Part shown: positions 53,597 through 62,554 of the stretch, one piece after another
How positions within the stretch are numbered: position 1 is the first letter of the stretch
Layout: the number at the start of each line of letters is the position of its first letter
Assembly: GCA_963826505.1 (NCBI GenBank)
Contig: CAWGXG010000008.1
Location: 496,001 to 560,000, forward strand
Direction of reading: 5' to 3'
DNA: 64,000 bases
Source of the DNA: CAWGXG01 sp963826505
GTDB lineage: Bacteria > Chloroflexota > Anaerolineae > Aggregatilineales > Aggregatilineaceae
The notes under the pieces: generated by a model
The model's input: the letters and a program-made list of their open reading frames with translations, nothing else
The model's database searches: none
What the model was told of the DNA's origin: nothing
Position numbers and translations under genes: made by a program

Positions 53597-53969
53597 GGAG
53601 GGACTCGGGTGGAATCTGGCCTGGCACGAGCGGCTTCATTATTGAGCGCTGGCGTTGACGCGGCAATGACATCCATGTTAAGCTAAGCCAGAGTGTGCGA
53701 GAATTCTTAATACAATTTACCGGGTGCGAGGCAACAGGGTTTGTAACACTCAACGAATTGTTTATCCCAGAGTGTGTCGACCTTGTGAGGCTTTCACTGA
53801 CAGGTTTTTCTCGCCGCCAAACCCATTTATCCCAATTTATCAGGTCGTCACCCGCCGGTCCAGTGGCCTGAGCGTGCCTAAGGCACCCAATAATCAGGAT
53901 CCACGATCGCCAACTTTCTTTTATTCCGGTGTTATGGTCAGGCGGCAGGGCGATGGAGGAGTCACGGCG
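53597..53969. other. 373-base gap between the tRNA-Leu terminator and the PIN/TRAM gene
   Basis: The frame of the following gene is open back to 53724, but the residues there have no conserved character and the ribosome site is at 53955-53960. A -10-like TACAAT (53711-53716) is the only signal noted. Confidence 0.4.
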
Positions 53970-55037
53970 ATGAGTATGGAGTTCTCGCTGCGGCTGGTGG
54001 GCATGTTGCTGTTCACCTTGCTTGGGGCGTTGCTGGGTATTGATTTATCTGACGCGCTCAACCTTCCCCCCGAAGCGACAGGGTTGACGTTCTCGCTGAT
54101 GGGGGCACTTTCCGGTCTGATCATCACCCCCTGGATCACAACCTATCCTGCTCGCACGGTGCGTGGCGCAATCGTCAAGATGCCAGCCGAAACGCTGGTT
54201 ACGTCGATGTTCGGGTTGCTGGTGGGGATGGCCGCCTCAGCGATGTTTGCCTGGCCGCTGTCGCTGCTCCCTGACCCGTTTGGGCAGCTATTGCCTACCG
54301 TCGGGGCAGTTGTCATCACGTACGTGAGCATCATAATCTTTTCGCTGCGCGCCCAGGACGTGTTTTACCTGTTCGGCGGGCTGATCCGCGCCAATCCTGC
54401 CGCGCTCAGCAAAGTGTCTGGCTCGATCGGCTACGGAGAAGTTCTGGTCGATACCAGCGTGATCATCGACGGGCGTATTCTGGATATCAGCCAGACCGGG
54501 TTTATTCAGGGGGCGCTGCTGGTGCCGCGCTTCGTGCTCAACGAGCTTCAGCACGTGGCGGATTCTGTCCGATGTGCTGCGGCGTAACCGTGGCAAGCGC
54601 GGGTTGGAAATTTTGAGCGAGCTTCAGCAGCACAGCCGGACGCCCGTCCAGATCATCGACGACGATGTCGATGGCATGAACGAAGTGGACGAAAAGCTGG
54701 TGGTGGTTGCCAAGCAGCGCGGCGTCCCGGTGATGACCACGACTTCAACCTCAACCAGGTGGCCGAGCTGCAAGGCGTGCCGGTGCTGAACATCAACGAG
54801 CTGGCGAACGCGGTCAAAGCGGTGTATTTGCCCGGCGAAGTGATCGACATCCATATCGTGATGGAAGGGCGCGAGGCCGATCAGGGCGTCGCCTACCTGG
54901 AAGACGGCACAATGGTCGTCGTCGAGGATGGCAAACGTTACATGGATCGCTCTATCCCGGTGCTGATCACGCGCTACATCGTCACCAACGCCGGGCGCAT
55001 GTATTTCGCGCAGCCCGAAGGCTCGCTGCGGCGGTAA
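53970..55037 (+). CDS. YacL-like PIN/TRAM-domain integral membrane protein (frameshifted)
   Basis: With two one-base corrections the gene codes for 355 residues. The ATG at 53970 follows GGAGGA. About four TM segments are followed by a PIN nuclease domain (VLVDTSVIIDGRILDI; VPRFVLNELQHVADS) and a C-terminal TRAM domain (VVVEDGKRYMDRSIPVLITR). An extra base near 54568 breaks ADSSDVLRRNRGKRGL, and a lost base near 54738 breaks MTTDFNLNQVAEL. Both repairs restore the family pattern. The YacL family is widespread; its RNA substrate is not known. Confidence 0.85.
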
Positions 55038-55060
55038 TGTCACGTGCCCTATTGAAGGGC

Positions 55061-56399
55061 TCAGGCCCGGTATTCGCGTATCTGGTTCATATTCTGGTGG
55101 ACCATACGGAAAGCGTGTTTCTCGGCCTCGTACAGGATGCGCTCTTCGTCCAGCGTGAGAAGTTCGCGGTTGCGCATCAGCAGTTTGCCGTCCACAATCA
55201 CATGCGTGACATCCGCGCCTTTAGCGGAGTGCACCAGATTCGCCACCAGATCATGGCGCGGGCGCAGGTGCGGGCGGTTAAAATCCACGAGGATCAGATC
55301 CGCTGGGTGCCCTTCGGCCAGTATGCCGCTGTCCTCGAATCCCATCGCTAGCGCCCCGTTGCGCGTTGCCATCCGCAGGGCCGTGTCGCCGGGCAGCGCT
55401 TCTGGATTTTCCTGGCTGTATTTTTCGAGCAAAGTCTGTCTGCCGGATGCACAGCGAACATATCCATATCGGCATTCGAAGCGGGGCCATCGGTGCCTAG
55501 CGCGATGCGCTGAATGCCCGCTCGCCTGCAGATCGGTGATCGGTGTGCGAATCGGCATGGCGAGTTTCATATACGTGATCGGCGTGCGGGCGATGAAGAC
55601 GCCCTTTTCGGCCAGAATAGCGCCGATCGTCGGGTGTCAGGGCCAGGCTGTGGGCTGCGATGGTATGATGATCAAACACGCCCAACGCGTTGAGCTGCTC
55701 GACGGGCGTCTTGCCGTGCCGTTCGCGCGAGTTCTCGACTTGTTCCTGCGATTCCGCGACGTGCAGATGAATGGGCAGGTGATTGGCCGCGGCCAACTCG
55801 ACCACGTGCGTCAGAAATTCCGGCGGGCAAACATACGGCGAATGCGGCCCGAGACTGGTGTGGATGCGCCCCTCGGCCTGTGCCATTCCAGGTCGGGCTG
55901 AACGCGAGCTGCTGCTCGGCGCCGGGCCCGATTTCCTTGTCGTCGCCGATGCCGAACGAGCACCATGCCAGCATGGCTTTCATGCCGCTCTGTTCGACGA
56001 CTTCCGCCACACGATCCATGTAGAAATAGTGATCGTTGAACGCGACCGTCCCGCCGCGGATCATCTCGCAGGCGGCCAGCGCCGCGCCCCAATACACGTC
56101 GTCGGGGGTGAGGGCGCTTTCGGCTACCCAGATTTTTTCGTTCAGCCAGCGCGGGAAGGGCAGGTCTTCGGCCCAGCCGCGCTCGAACGTCATCGGCGAA
56201 TGGCAGTGCGCATTGAAAAACCCGGGCAGTGCCACGTGGCCGCTCGCGTCGATGAAGTCGTCTGGCGTGGAAATCGGCGGGCAGCGGGCCGATATGGGTG
56301 ATCGTCTGGTCTTCGATCACCAAATCGGTGTCGCGGAAAATAGTGCCTTCGGCGTCCAATGTGACGATGTCCGCATGACGAATGCACAGTCGTAGTCAT
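55061..56399 (-). CDS. MtaD/SAH-deaminase-like amidohydrolase (frameshifted)
   Basis: Pieces in all three frames add up to about 446 codons, normal for 5-methylthioadenosine/S-adenosylhomocysteine deaminase relatives. In order: RHADIVTLDAEG, GFFNAHCHSPMTFERGWAED (metal HxH), GPHSPYVCPPEF, LPIHLHVAESQEQ, a GTDGPASNADMD segment (metal Asp) and GHPADLILVDFNRPH. About seven shifts are needed (near 56383, 56265, 55885, 55615, 55515, 55440 and one uncertain). The metal centre is intact across them. It may recycle SAM by-products. The start at 56399 is preceded by GGAG. Confidence 0.78.
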
Positions 56400-56573
56400 A
56401 GCGGGTAAACTCCTTGAAAGCGGGATTGGTATTCCGCCACGCATTGTACAGCGTCCGGGCGCGGGCGCAACTTGTCTGAACGCCGCGATGTTACCCTTAA
56501 CGCGCGGATACCTTTGCGTTACAATCTAGCGTAGCTTACGCCGTCCGAGAACCACGAACAGGGGACCAACGCT

Positions 56574-58046
56574 ATGGCATTGCAAATCTTACAACGTCTT
56601 GCACCGGGAAAAGCAGCTTTTTGAGCCGCTGCACGAGGGCAAGGTCAATATGTACGTCTGTGGTCCGACCGTGTATGACCACGCGCATGTGGGCCACGCC
56701 AAAACCTACGTCTCGTTTGACATCATCGTGCGTTATCTGCGCTATCGGGGCTACGACGTGCTCTACGTCCAGAACCTGACCGATGTGGGACATCTGCTCG
56801 ATTCCGGCGAAGACCGAATTCTGAAGAAGGCGCGCCAGGCGAGGCGAAGCCTATGCAGATCGTGGAGACCTACGCGCGCAGCTATTTCGCGGATATGGAC
56901 GCGCTCGGCGTGGTCCGGCCTGACATCAGCCCGCGCGCCAGCGGCCACATCCCTGAACAGATCAAGATGATCGAGCGCCTGCTGGAAAAAGGCTACGCTT
57001 ACGTCACCGACAGCGGCAACGTGTATTTCGACGTCTACGGTGGCCGGAATACGGCAAGCTGTCGAATCGCCGCCTGGAAGAGCAGGAAGCCGGCGCGCGC
57101 GTGGATGTGCGCGAAGACAAGCGCACCCCGAAGATTTCGCGCTGTGGAAGGTCGCCGAGCCAGAGCACATTTTGCGCTGGGACAGCCCCTGGGGCGTCGG
57201 GTATCCCGGCTGGCATATCGAATGCTCGGCCATGTCGCGCAAATACCTGGGCGATACATTCGATATTCACGGCGGCGGCGTGGATAACATTTTCCCGCAC
57301 AACGAATGCGAGATCGCGCAGAGCGAGGCGGCCAACGATGCGCCATTTCGCGCGCTATTGGATGCTGGTCGGGCAGCCTGACCGGTGCCGGATGAGTTCG
57401 GTATCCCGGTCAAAATGTCGAAGAGCCTGGGGAATTTCTACACGATCAAAGATGCGCTCAAGCTGCACCGTCCTGAAGTGCTGCGCACGTTCATTCTGAC
57501 CAGCCAGTACCGCAACCCGGTCGTCTTCAGCGAAGAGGCGCTGGACAGCGCGCGCAAAGGCTGGGAGCGGATTTACGGCGCGGTGCGGCTGGTGCGTGAA
57601 AAACTGCGACTGGCCCCGGACGGCGACGCCGGCAGCGAATTTCTGGAAGTGCTCGATGGAAGAGCGCGCGAGAAGTTCATCGAAGCGATGGACGACGACT
57701 TCAACGCGCCGGGCGGGTTGGCGGCGCTGCACGATCTGACGCGCGAAGTCAACACGCCTGTTGAACAGCGGTCAGGCGGTCGGGAAAGTCGGTACTGGAA
57801 GCCATCGACACCACCTACCGCGAACTTGGCGGGCAGGTGCTGGGCATCGTGCCCGATGAAGCTGTTGCCGCCAGCACTGCCAACGCCGAGCGCGAGGATG
57901 GGTTGATCCGGTTATTGCTTGAAATGCGCGCCGAGGCCCGGAATGCGAAAGACTTTGCCAAGGCGGATCGCATTCGCACCCAGCTTACTGACCTGGGCGT
58001 CACTCTCGAAGATCGCGCGGACGGCACGGTCTGGCGGATCGACTGA
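56574..58046 (+). CDS. cysS: cysteinyl-tRNA synthetase (frameshifted)
   Basis: The span corresponds to about 489 residues after correction, normal for CysRS. It shows YVCGPTVYDHAHVGHAKTYV (HIGH region and zinc Cys), NLTDVG, WHIECSAMSRKYLG, FDIHGGGVDNIFPHNECEIA, PVKMSKSLGNF (KMSKS) and the C-terminal helical domain. About nine single-base changes (near 56589, 56840, 57041, 57123, 57352, 57367, 57382, 57760 and 57789) restore one frame, with a net sum divisible by three. CysRS is normally indispensable, so sequence error is the likely cause. rlmB follows, a common neighbour. Confidence 0.9.
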
Positions 58047-58090
58047 CCGGCGGAGATAGCACCGGCAGCGCTCGTCGTAACTATGCAGAA

Positions 58091-58112
58091 CAGGGCGCGT
58101 TAACGCGCCCTG
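58091..58112. repeat. perfect 22-base palindrome between cysS and rlmB
   Basis: Two 11-base arms, CAGGGCGCGTT and its exact complement, meet without a spacer. There is no T-tract. It could be an operator, an RNA-processing hairpin or a weak terminator. Confidence 0.55.
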
Positions 58113-58139
58113 GCTTAACCACAGTGGAAGAAGATTCAC

Positions 58140-58901
58140 ATGACAGAATATCTTTACGGGCGATGGCCCGTTTTGGAAAGTCTCCGCGCTGGGCGGCGTG
58201 GCTATCAACAGCTTCTGCTCGCCGAAGGCATCGAAGAAAAAGGCACGGTTGAGGCGATCCTTGACGCTGCGCGCCAACGTGCAGTCGATGTGCGGCGCGT
58301 GCCACGCCGCGTCATGGACGATCTGTCGAAAGATGCCAATCACCAGGGAGTGGCGTTGCGCGTAGGCACGTATCCCTATGTCACGCTCGACACAATTCTG
58401 GAGATGGCAACCGAAAAGCACGAAAAGCCGCTTTTGCTGGTATTAGACCTGCTCAAAGATCCGCAGAACGTGGGCGCGCTGCTGCGCGTAGCGGATGCGG
58501 TCGGCGTACACGGCATCGTTTTGCAGGAGCGTCGGGGCGTAGATGTTACACCCGCAGTGGTGAGCGCATCGTCCGGGGCCGTCGAGCACTTGAACGTCAC
58601 TGTAGTCACGAATCTGGTGACGGTGATGCGCCGTCTCAAAGAGGAGGGCGTATGGCTGGTGGGCCTGGACATCGGGCCAGAAACCATGACGCTCGACAAG
58701 GTGGACCTGGATCGACCTTTGGCGCTTGTGATGGGCAGTGAGGGCGAGGGACTGCGCCGTCTCGTCCGCGAAACCTGTGATCTGCGTATCACGCTGCCGA
58801 TGCGTGGTCATGTCATGAGCCTGAATGTGGCGACGGCGGGGTCAATCGCTCTGTATGCCGCCTGGCAGGCACGCGGTTGGGAAGGTTGGGCATCCACCTA
58901 G
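58140..58901 (+). CDS. rlmB: 23S rRNA 2'-O-methyltransferase, TrmH/RlmB type
   Basis: The protein has 253 residues. The N-terminal substrate-binding part (YLYGRWPVLESLRAG) is followed by the SPOUT core. Motif 1 is LLKDPQNVGALLRVADAVGV, motif 2 is LVMGSEGEGLRRLV and motif 3 is LPMRGHVMSLNVATAGSIAL. It methylates a ribose 2'-OH in rRNA; RlmB targets a conserved G in 23S rRNA. It is downstream of cysS, as in many bacteria. Confidence 0.9.
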   Translation: MTEYLYGRWPVLESLRAGRRGYQQLLLAEGIEEKGTVEAILDAARQRAVDVRRVPRRVMDDLSKDANHQGVALRVGTYPYVTLDTILEMATEKHEKPLLLVLDLLKDPQNVGALLRVADAVGVHGIVLQERRGVDVTPAVVSASSGAVEHLNVTVVTNLVTVMRRLKEEGVWLVGLDIGPETMTLDKVDLDRPLALVMGSEGEGLRRLVRETCDLRITLPMRGHVMSLNVATAGSIALYAAWQARGWEGWAST

Positions 58902-59219
58902 TAATTGATCGAATCGTTCCAACGGCTGTACTGTGACACTCAGCAATCGAGCCAGTGATCTCCGATAACTGGGCCAGATGCGCAATGTGGTGTAAGCTAT
59001 AGACAAGAAGCCAACTTCCGGGGCGATCGGGAACCAACACCCAATTTGCAGGGCACATTACCGTCTGCGACGGCCAGCCCACCTAAGTATAGAGGTTCAA
59101 CATTTCGACCGGAATGCGGCTTCGTCTTTGTGTGTGGCCCGCATCAGTCATGCGTTGGGATGGTGAGTGGGCAGCGTGGGCGTTTCGCCGTGCATAGCCG
59201 GGAGAAAATGCAGTATACT
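58902..59219. other. 318-base region without a recognised gene
   Basis: A short open frame on the minus strand around 58900-59050 contains a hydrophobic stretch (SWLLVYSLHHIAHLAQL) but no start context and no clear homology. I treat it as non-coding or a remnant. Confidence 0.35.
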
Positions 59220-59248
59220 TTGACAGGCTGTGGTAGGGATGCTACGAT
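59220..59248 (+). promoter_or_regulatory. strong promoter before the TPR gene pair
   Basis: TTGACA (59220-59225) and TACGAT (59243-59248) are exactly 17 bases apart. A terminator follows within about 60 bases. Confidence 0.65.
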
Positions 59249-59283
59249 CCCACGGACGCGCAATAGGATAAGGTGAGGGACCG

Positions 59284-59312
59284 ACCGGGGGGACGTGCTC
59301 GCCGGTTTTTTT
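59284..59312 (+). terminator. intrinsic terminator in the leader of the TPR pair
   Basis: ACCGG and CCGGT arms, with three more inner pairs, are followed by seven T. Located between the promoter and the ATG at 59376, it would end a transcript of about 55-60 bases or act as an attenuator. Confidence 0.65.
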
Positions 59313-59375
59313 GTGTAACCGCCAGTACGCTCGGGTCCCCAACCTCTACGAAAACAAGGTGGAGGTGACGTAACT

Positions 59376-60656
59376 ATGTATATCCGGCGTGACCGCTCGA
59401 ATCTACATTTCGGACAGCAGGCTCGCCGTGGTGGCAGCCGAACGCTGTTTATGCTGTGGGCTGCCATCATGGTCGTTCTGATGGGCGTGATATGGCGCTT
59501 CAATAATGTGCAAAGCTGGGTGCTCGCCAGCGTAGGATCCGAGCCGACTGCCACGATGGATGCTGTAACACGCGCCCAAATGGGCGAACGCGCCTATCTG
59601 AACGGGGATATTGAAGCCGCCATCCAGAACTATGGAGAGGCGGCGCGTATGCTTCCCAACAACATTGACATCTTGTTTGAATATGGGCGTATGCTGATCT
59701 ACCGCAGTTATTCCGGTCGCAGTTATCTTTATCACGCCACAGAGGCGCTGAACGTGGCGCAAAACGCGGTCAAGATAGATCCGAATAACCCGCGTGCTCA
59801 GGCGTTGTTGTGCCTGGCACTGCTCGAAAATAACCGCGCAGAGGAAGCCATCCAGGCCGGGCTACGTGCGGAACAACTCGCGCCTGATTATGCGGAAGCG
59901 CTCGCCTATCTCTCCATGGCTTACCGCGACGCAGGGCGTCCCAGCCAGGCGTTCGAAAAAGCCGAGGAAGCCGTTCAGAAGGACGAGAACAGCCTGGATG
60001 CGCGCCGCGCGCTGGCGATCAGTCTGGCGTATGTCGGGCAATATGACGCAGCAATCCAGCAATACGAGCGCGCCATTCAGATTCACCCCCGCTTTGACGC
60101 GCTGTATTTCGAGCTGGCGATGTATTACAAGATGAAGCAAAACTACGACGCGGCCATTGCCTCTTACGATATGGTGCTGGCGATGGAGCCAGACAACGTC
60201 AAGGCGTATACCCGCAAATGCGAAACCTATTTCACCATGCGCGAAGACCAGATGGCCCAAGAGGCGTGCGATCAGGCGATCCAGTTGGATCCCACCTATC
60301 CTGAGGCATACCGGCAGTTGGGAATGGTGCAGTATACCAAGCGCAATTATGAGGGCTCGATCGAGTCGTTCGACAAGTGCGTCGAACTCCAGACTGATCA
60401 GGGAGTCGCTCTGCAGGATCGCGAAATTCAGTGTTACTACATTCGCGGGATAGCCTGGGCGCTGTTAGCGCGCTGTGACTACGCCTGGCCAATCTTGCAG
60501 GACGCACTACAAATGAACCCCGAGGAGTCGATCAAGCAAATCATCAATGAAGGCTTAATGTTGTGCGTCAACAATGAACCGGGTTACAGCCTGGATCAAC
60601 TACCTACGCCCATTCCGCCTACCGCCGTTCCACCCGCGCCGATTGGCATCTTTTAG
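59376..60656 (+). CDS. membrane-anchored TPR protein (first of a pair)
   Basis: The protein has 426 residues; ATG follows GGAGGTGACG. TM near 25-45 (TLFMLWAAIMVVLMGVIW) places the rest outside the cytoplasm. About eight TPR units follow (for example ERAYLNGDIEAAIQNYGEAA, YDAAIASYDMVLAMEPDNVK, EACDQAIQLDPTYPEAYRQL). The tail is Pro-rich. TPRs bind partner proteins; the partner is unknown. The next gene, 9 bases downstream, has the same design. Confidence 0.78.
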   Translation: MYIRRDRSNLHFGQQARRGGSRTLFMLWAAIMVVLMGVIWRFNNVQSWVLASVGSEPTATMDAVTRAQMGERAYLNGDIEAAIQNYGEAARMLPNNIDILFEYGRMLIYRSYSGRSYLYHATEALNVAQNAVKIDPNNPRAQALLCLALLENNRAEEAIQAGLRAEQLAPDYAEALAYLSMAYRDAGRPSQAFEKAEEAVQKDENSLDARRALAISLAYVGQYDAAIQQYERAIQIHPRFDALYFELAMYYKMKQNYDAAIASYDMVLAMEPDNVKAYTRKCETYFTMREDQMAQEACDQAIQLDPTYPEAYRQLGMVQYTKRNYEGSIESFDKCVELQTDQGVALQDREIQCYYIRGIAWALLARCDYAWPILQDALQMNPEESIKQIINEGLMLCVNNEPGYSLDQLPTPIPPTAVPPAPIGIF

Positions 60657-60665
60657 GGGGCGGTA

Positions 60666-61943
60666 ATGTATTTACGTACTCCCAAGCGATACCGGCCTGG
60701 CCGTAAGCGCCAACTGCGGCTGTTTTCGGGACGAGCTGTGTTCACTGTGCTGCTTGTCCCGGTGCTGGTCTATGTCGGTTGGATGGTGTGGAGTCATCGT
60801 TCGTCAGTGCGTTCGTCGGTGATGCCGCACATTGAGTTGATGGTGCAGTCAGTGCAGACGCAGGTCGCTCCGGCCCCGACCCCCACCGCCACACCGAATG
60901 TGGCGGTGGCGCAGGCCGGTTGCACCAATGCCTATCGGGAAGGCGATCTGGAAGAGGCTATCAAGCAGTGTGAGATTCTGGCGCAGGCAAACCCGAATGA
61001 CGTGGACCTCTACTACGATCTTGTGCATACCCTGGTGATTACGTCCGATTTCGGCAGCAACGCCAAGCGCATGCAAGAGGCGCTTGACTACGCCGAAAAA
61101 GCGGTGAATGCCAACCCGGAAGCGCCGGGCGGTTGGGCTGTCCGGGCGATGGCGCTCGATTGGAGCGGGGAGCATACCAGGGCGTTGGCCTCCGCACTGC
61201 ACGCCAAAGCCCTGGATAATACTTACGCGCCGACTTACGCGATCCTGGGCGGAATATACGTGGAGTTGGGTCAGGCGGCTGTCGCGAACGATATGCTGGA
61301 TCAAGGGCTGGAGCTAGACACAGCGGGCATCGCCGTGGCAGACACGTTTCGCACACGTGCCTATTTGCTGACCACACAGGGTGATCGCGAAGAAGCTATT
61401 CGAAATTATCAGCTTGCGCTGCAACAAGCCCCCAATCAGACGTATATCGCGGTCGAACTGGCCTATAACTACATTGCCACGGGCGATATCGATCAGGCGA
61501 TCGCCGTGCTCTCGTCCAGCCTGGAGCGCAATTCGGGCGACACGTCGGTATTGTTCGCGCTCGGCAATGCCTACACCCGTTACGGCAACGTCGATCGGGC
61601 TTTCGAATATTACCGGCGCTGCCTGGATGTGGATCAGAACAACGTGCCATGCCTGTCTTATCTGGGCGGGTTACAGTGGACCGATGGCGATTTTGCGACG
61701 GCGGCGGTTAATTTGCAGCGCGCGATTGAGTTAGGGTCCACTGATCCAGATGACTTTTTCCAGCTTGGCCGTTCGCAGGCGTCGTTGGGCCGCTGCGATC
61801 TGGCGCTGCCCTATCTGCGCCAGGGCTATCAAATCGTAGTGGAGCGCGAGGATACCCGCCGCCAGGCGGATTTTGCCAGCGCGCTGCAATCGTGCGGCGA
61901 GCGAGTGACGGTGCAGCCTGCGACCGATAGTACTGGACAATGA
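60666..61943 (+). CDS. membrane-anchored TPR protein (second of a pair)
   Basis: The protein has 425 residues, with TM near 19-38 (AVFTVLLVPVLVYVGWMVW) and a short Pro/Thr linker. About eight TPR units follow (AYREGDLEEAIKQCEILAQA, YNYIATGDIDQAIAVLSSSL, GDFATAAVNLQRAIELGS). GGGGGCGG is the nearest ribosome-site-like sequence. Length, topology and start spacing suggest duplication from the previous gene and co-translation. Confidence 0.78.
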   Translation: MYLRTPKRYRPGRKRQLRLFSGRAVFTVLLVPVLVYVGWMVWSHRSSVRSSVMPHIELMVQSVQTQVAPAPTPTATPNVAVAQAGCTNAYREGDLEEAIKQCEILAQANPNDVDLYYDLVHTLVITSDFGSNAKRMQEALDYAEKAVNANPEAPGGWAVRAMALDWSGEHTRALASALHAKALDNTYAPTYAILGGIYVELGQAAVANDMLDQGLELDTAGIAVADTFRTRAYLLTTQGDREEAIRNYQLALQQAPNQTYIAVELAYNYIATGDIDQAIAVLSSSLERNSGDTSVLFALGNAYTRYGNVDRAFEYYRRCLDVDQNNVPCLSYLGGLQWTDGDFATAAVNLQRAIELGSTDPDDFFQLGRSQASLGRCDLALPYLRQGYQIVVEREDTRRQADFASALQSCGERVTVQPATDSTGQ

Positions 61944-62018
61944 CTGGCAGTTCATTGCGCCGTCGCGGTGTGGACACTGGCCCCGGAGAATTTTATATGC
62001 ATTTCTAACGCCTATCCG

Positions 62019-62045
62019 TTAGCAAACAGGCCCTCTGAGTGCTAA
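62019..62045. promoter_or_regulatory. second, imperfect CIRCE operator
   Basis: TTAGCAAAC, 9 bases, then GAGTGCTAA. The right arm is exact and the left arm matches 7 of 9 positions. It lies just upstream of the -35 box. Confidence 0.6.
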
Positions 62046-62052
62046 TCTATGC

Positions 62053-62082
62053 TTGACAAAACCCCCCAAGGGTTGGTACTAT
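62053..62082 (+). promoter_or_regulatory. groESL promoter
   Basis: TTGACA (62053-62058) and TACTAT (62077-62082) are 18 bases apart. It lies between the two CIRCE elements. Confidence 0.75.
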
Positions 62083-62093
62083 TCAAGCATGAA

Positions 62094-62120
62094 TTAGCAC
62101 TCTGTCGTTTAGAGTGCTAA
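62094..62120. promoter_or_regulatory. perfect CIRCE operator (HrcA site)
   Basis: TTAGCACTC, 9 bases, then GAGTGCTAA: both arms match the CIRCE consensus exactly. HrcA bound here would block groESL transcription until heat or unfolded protein titrates GroEL. Confidence 0.95.
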
Positions 62121-62186
62121 TTCGCGAATGGCGATTTGGATTGAAGACACCAACCCACAAGATGCGTTGGTCAGGAGGCAAGGAAG

Positions 62187-62486
62187 ATGGCTCTAAAACT
62201 GCGTCCGCTAGCCGACCGGGTAATCGTGGAACCGATCGAGCGTGAAGATACCTTCGCAGGCGGCAAGCTGGTGTTGCCCGAAACCGCCAAAGAGAAACCC
62301 CAACAGGGGCGTGTTTTGGCGGTCGGACCGGGGCAGCGCGATGACGACGGTCAGCGCTTGGCGATGGATGTTACGGTAGACGATGTCGTATTGTTTGCCA
62401 AGTACTCGGGGACTGAAATCAAGATTGAGGATAAGCGTGTTTTGATCCTCAAAGAATCGGATATTCTGGCGGTTGTTGAAGGCTAG
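62187..62486 (+). CDS. groES: co-chaperonin GroES
   Basis: The protein has 99 residues. It has the GroES start LRPLADRVIVEPIERE, a mobile loop with FAGGKLVLPETAKEKPQQG, and the C-terminal VLFAKYSGTEIKIEDKRVLI. ATG follows CAGGAGGCAAGG. It caps GroEL rings during folding. First gene of the CIRCE-controlled operon. Confidence 0.97.
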   Translation: MALKLRPLADRVIVEPIEREDTFAGGKLVLPETAKEKPQQGRVLAVGPGQRDDDGQRLAMDVTVDDVVLFAKYSGTEIKIEDKRVLILKESDILAVVEG

Positions 62487-62554
62487 CACCAGGCTCTCGC
62501 GCGGTTTGCGTGGCAGCCCTGAGGCACCATTTTACATAAGGAGAATAACGGACA

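Noticed and set aside
58813..59082. Possible remnant of a DinB-like gene on the minus strand
   Set aside because: A short stretch (WSLL-like plus HHIAHLAQL) is suggestive only; no start, no full domain and no support on either side.
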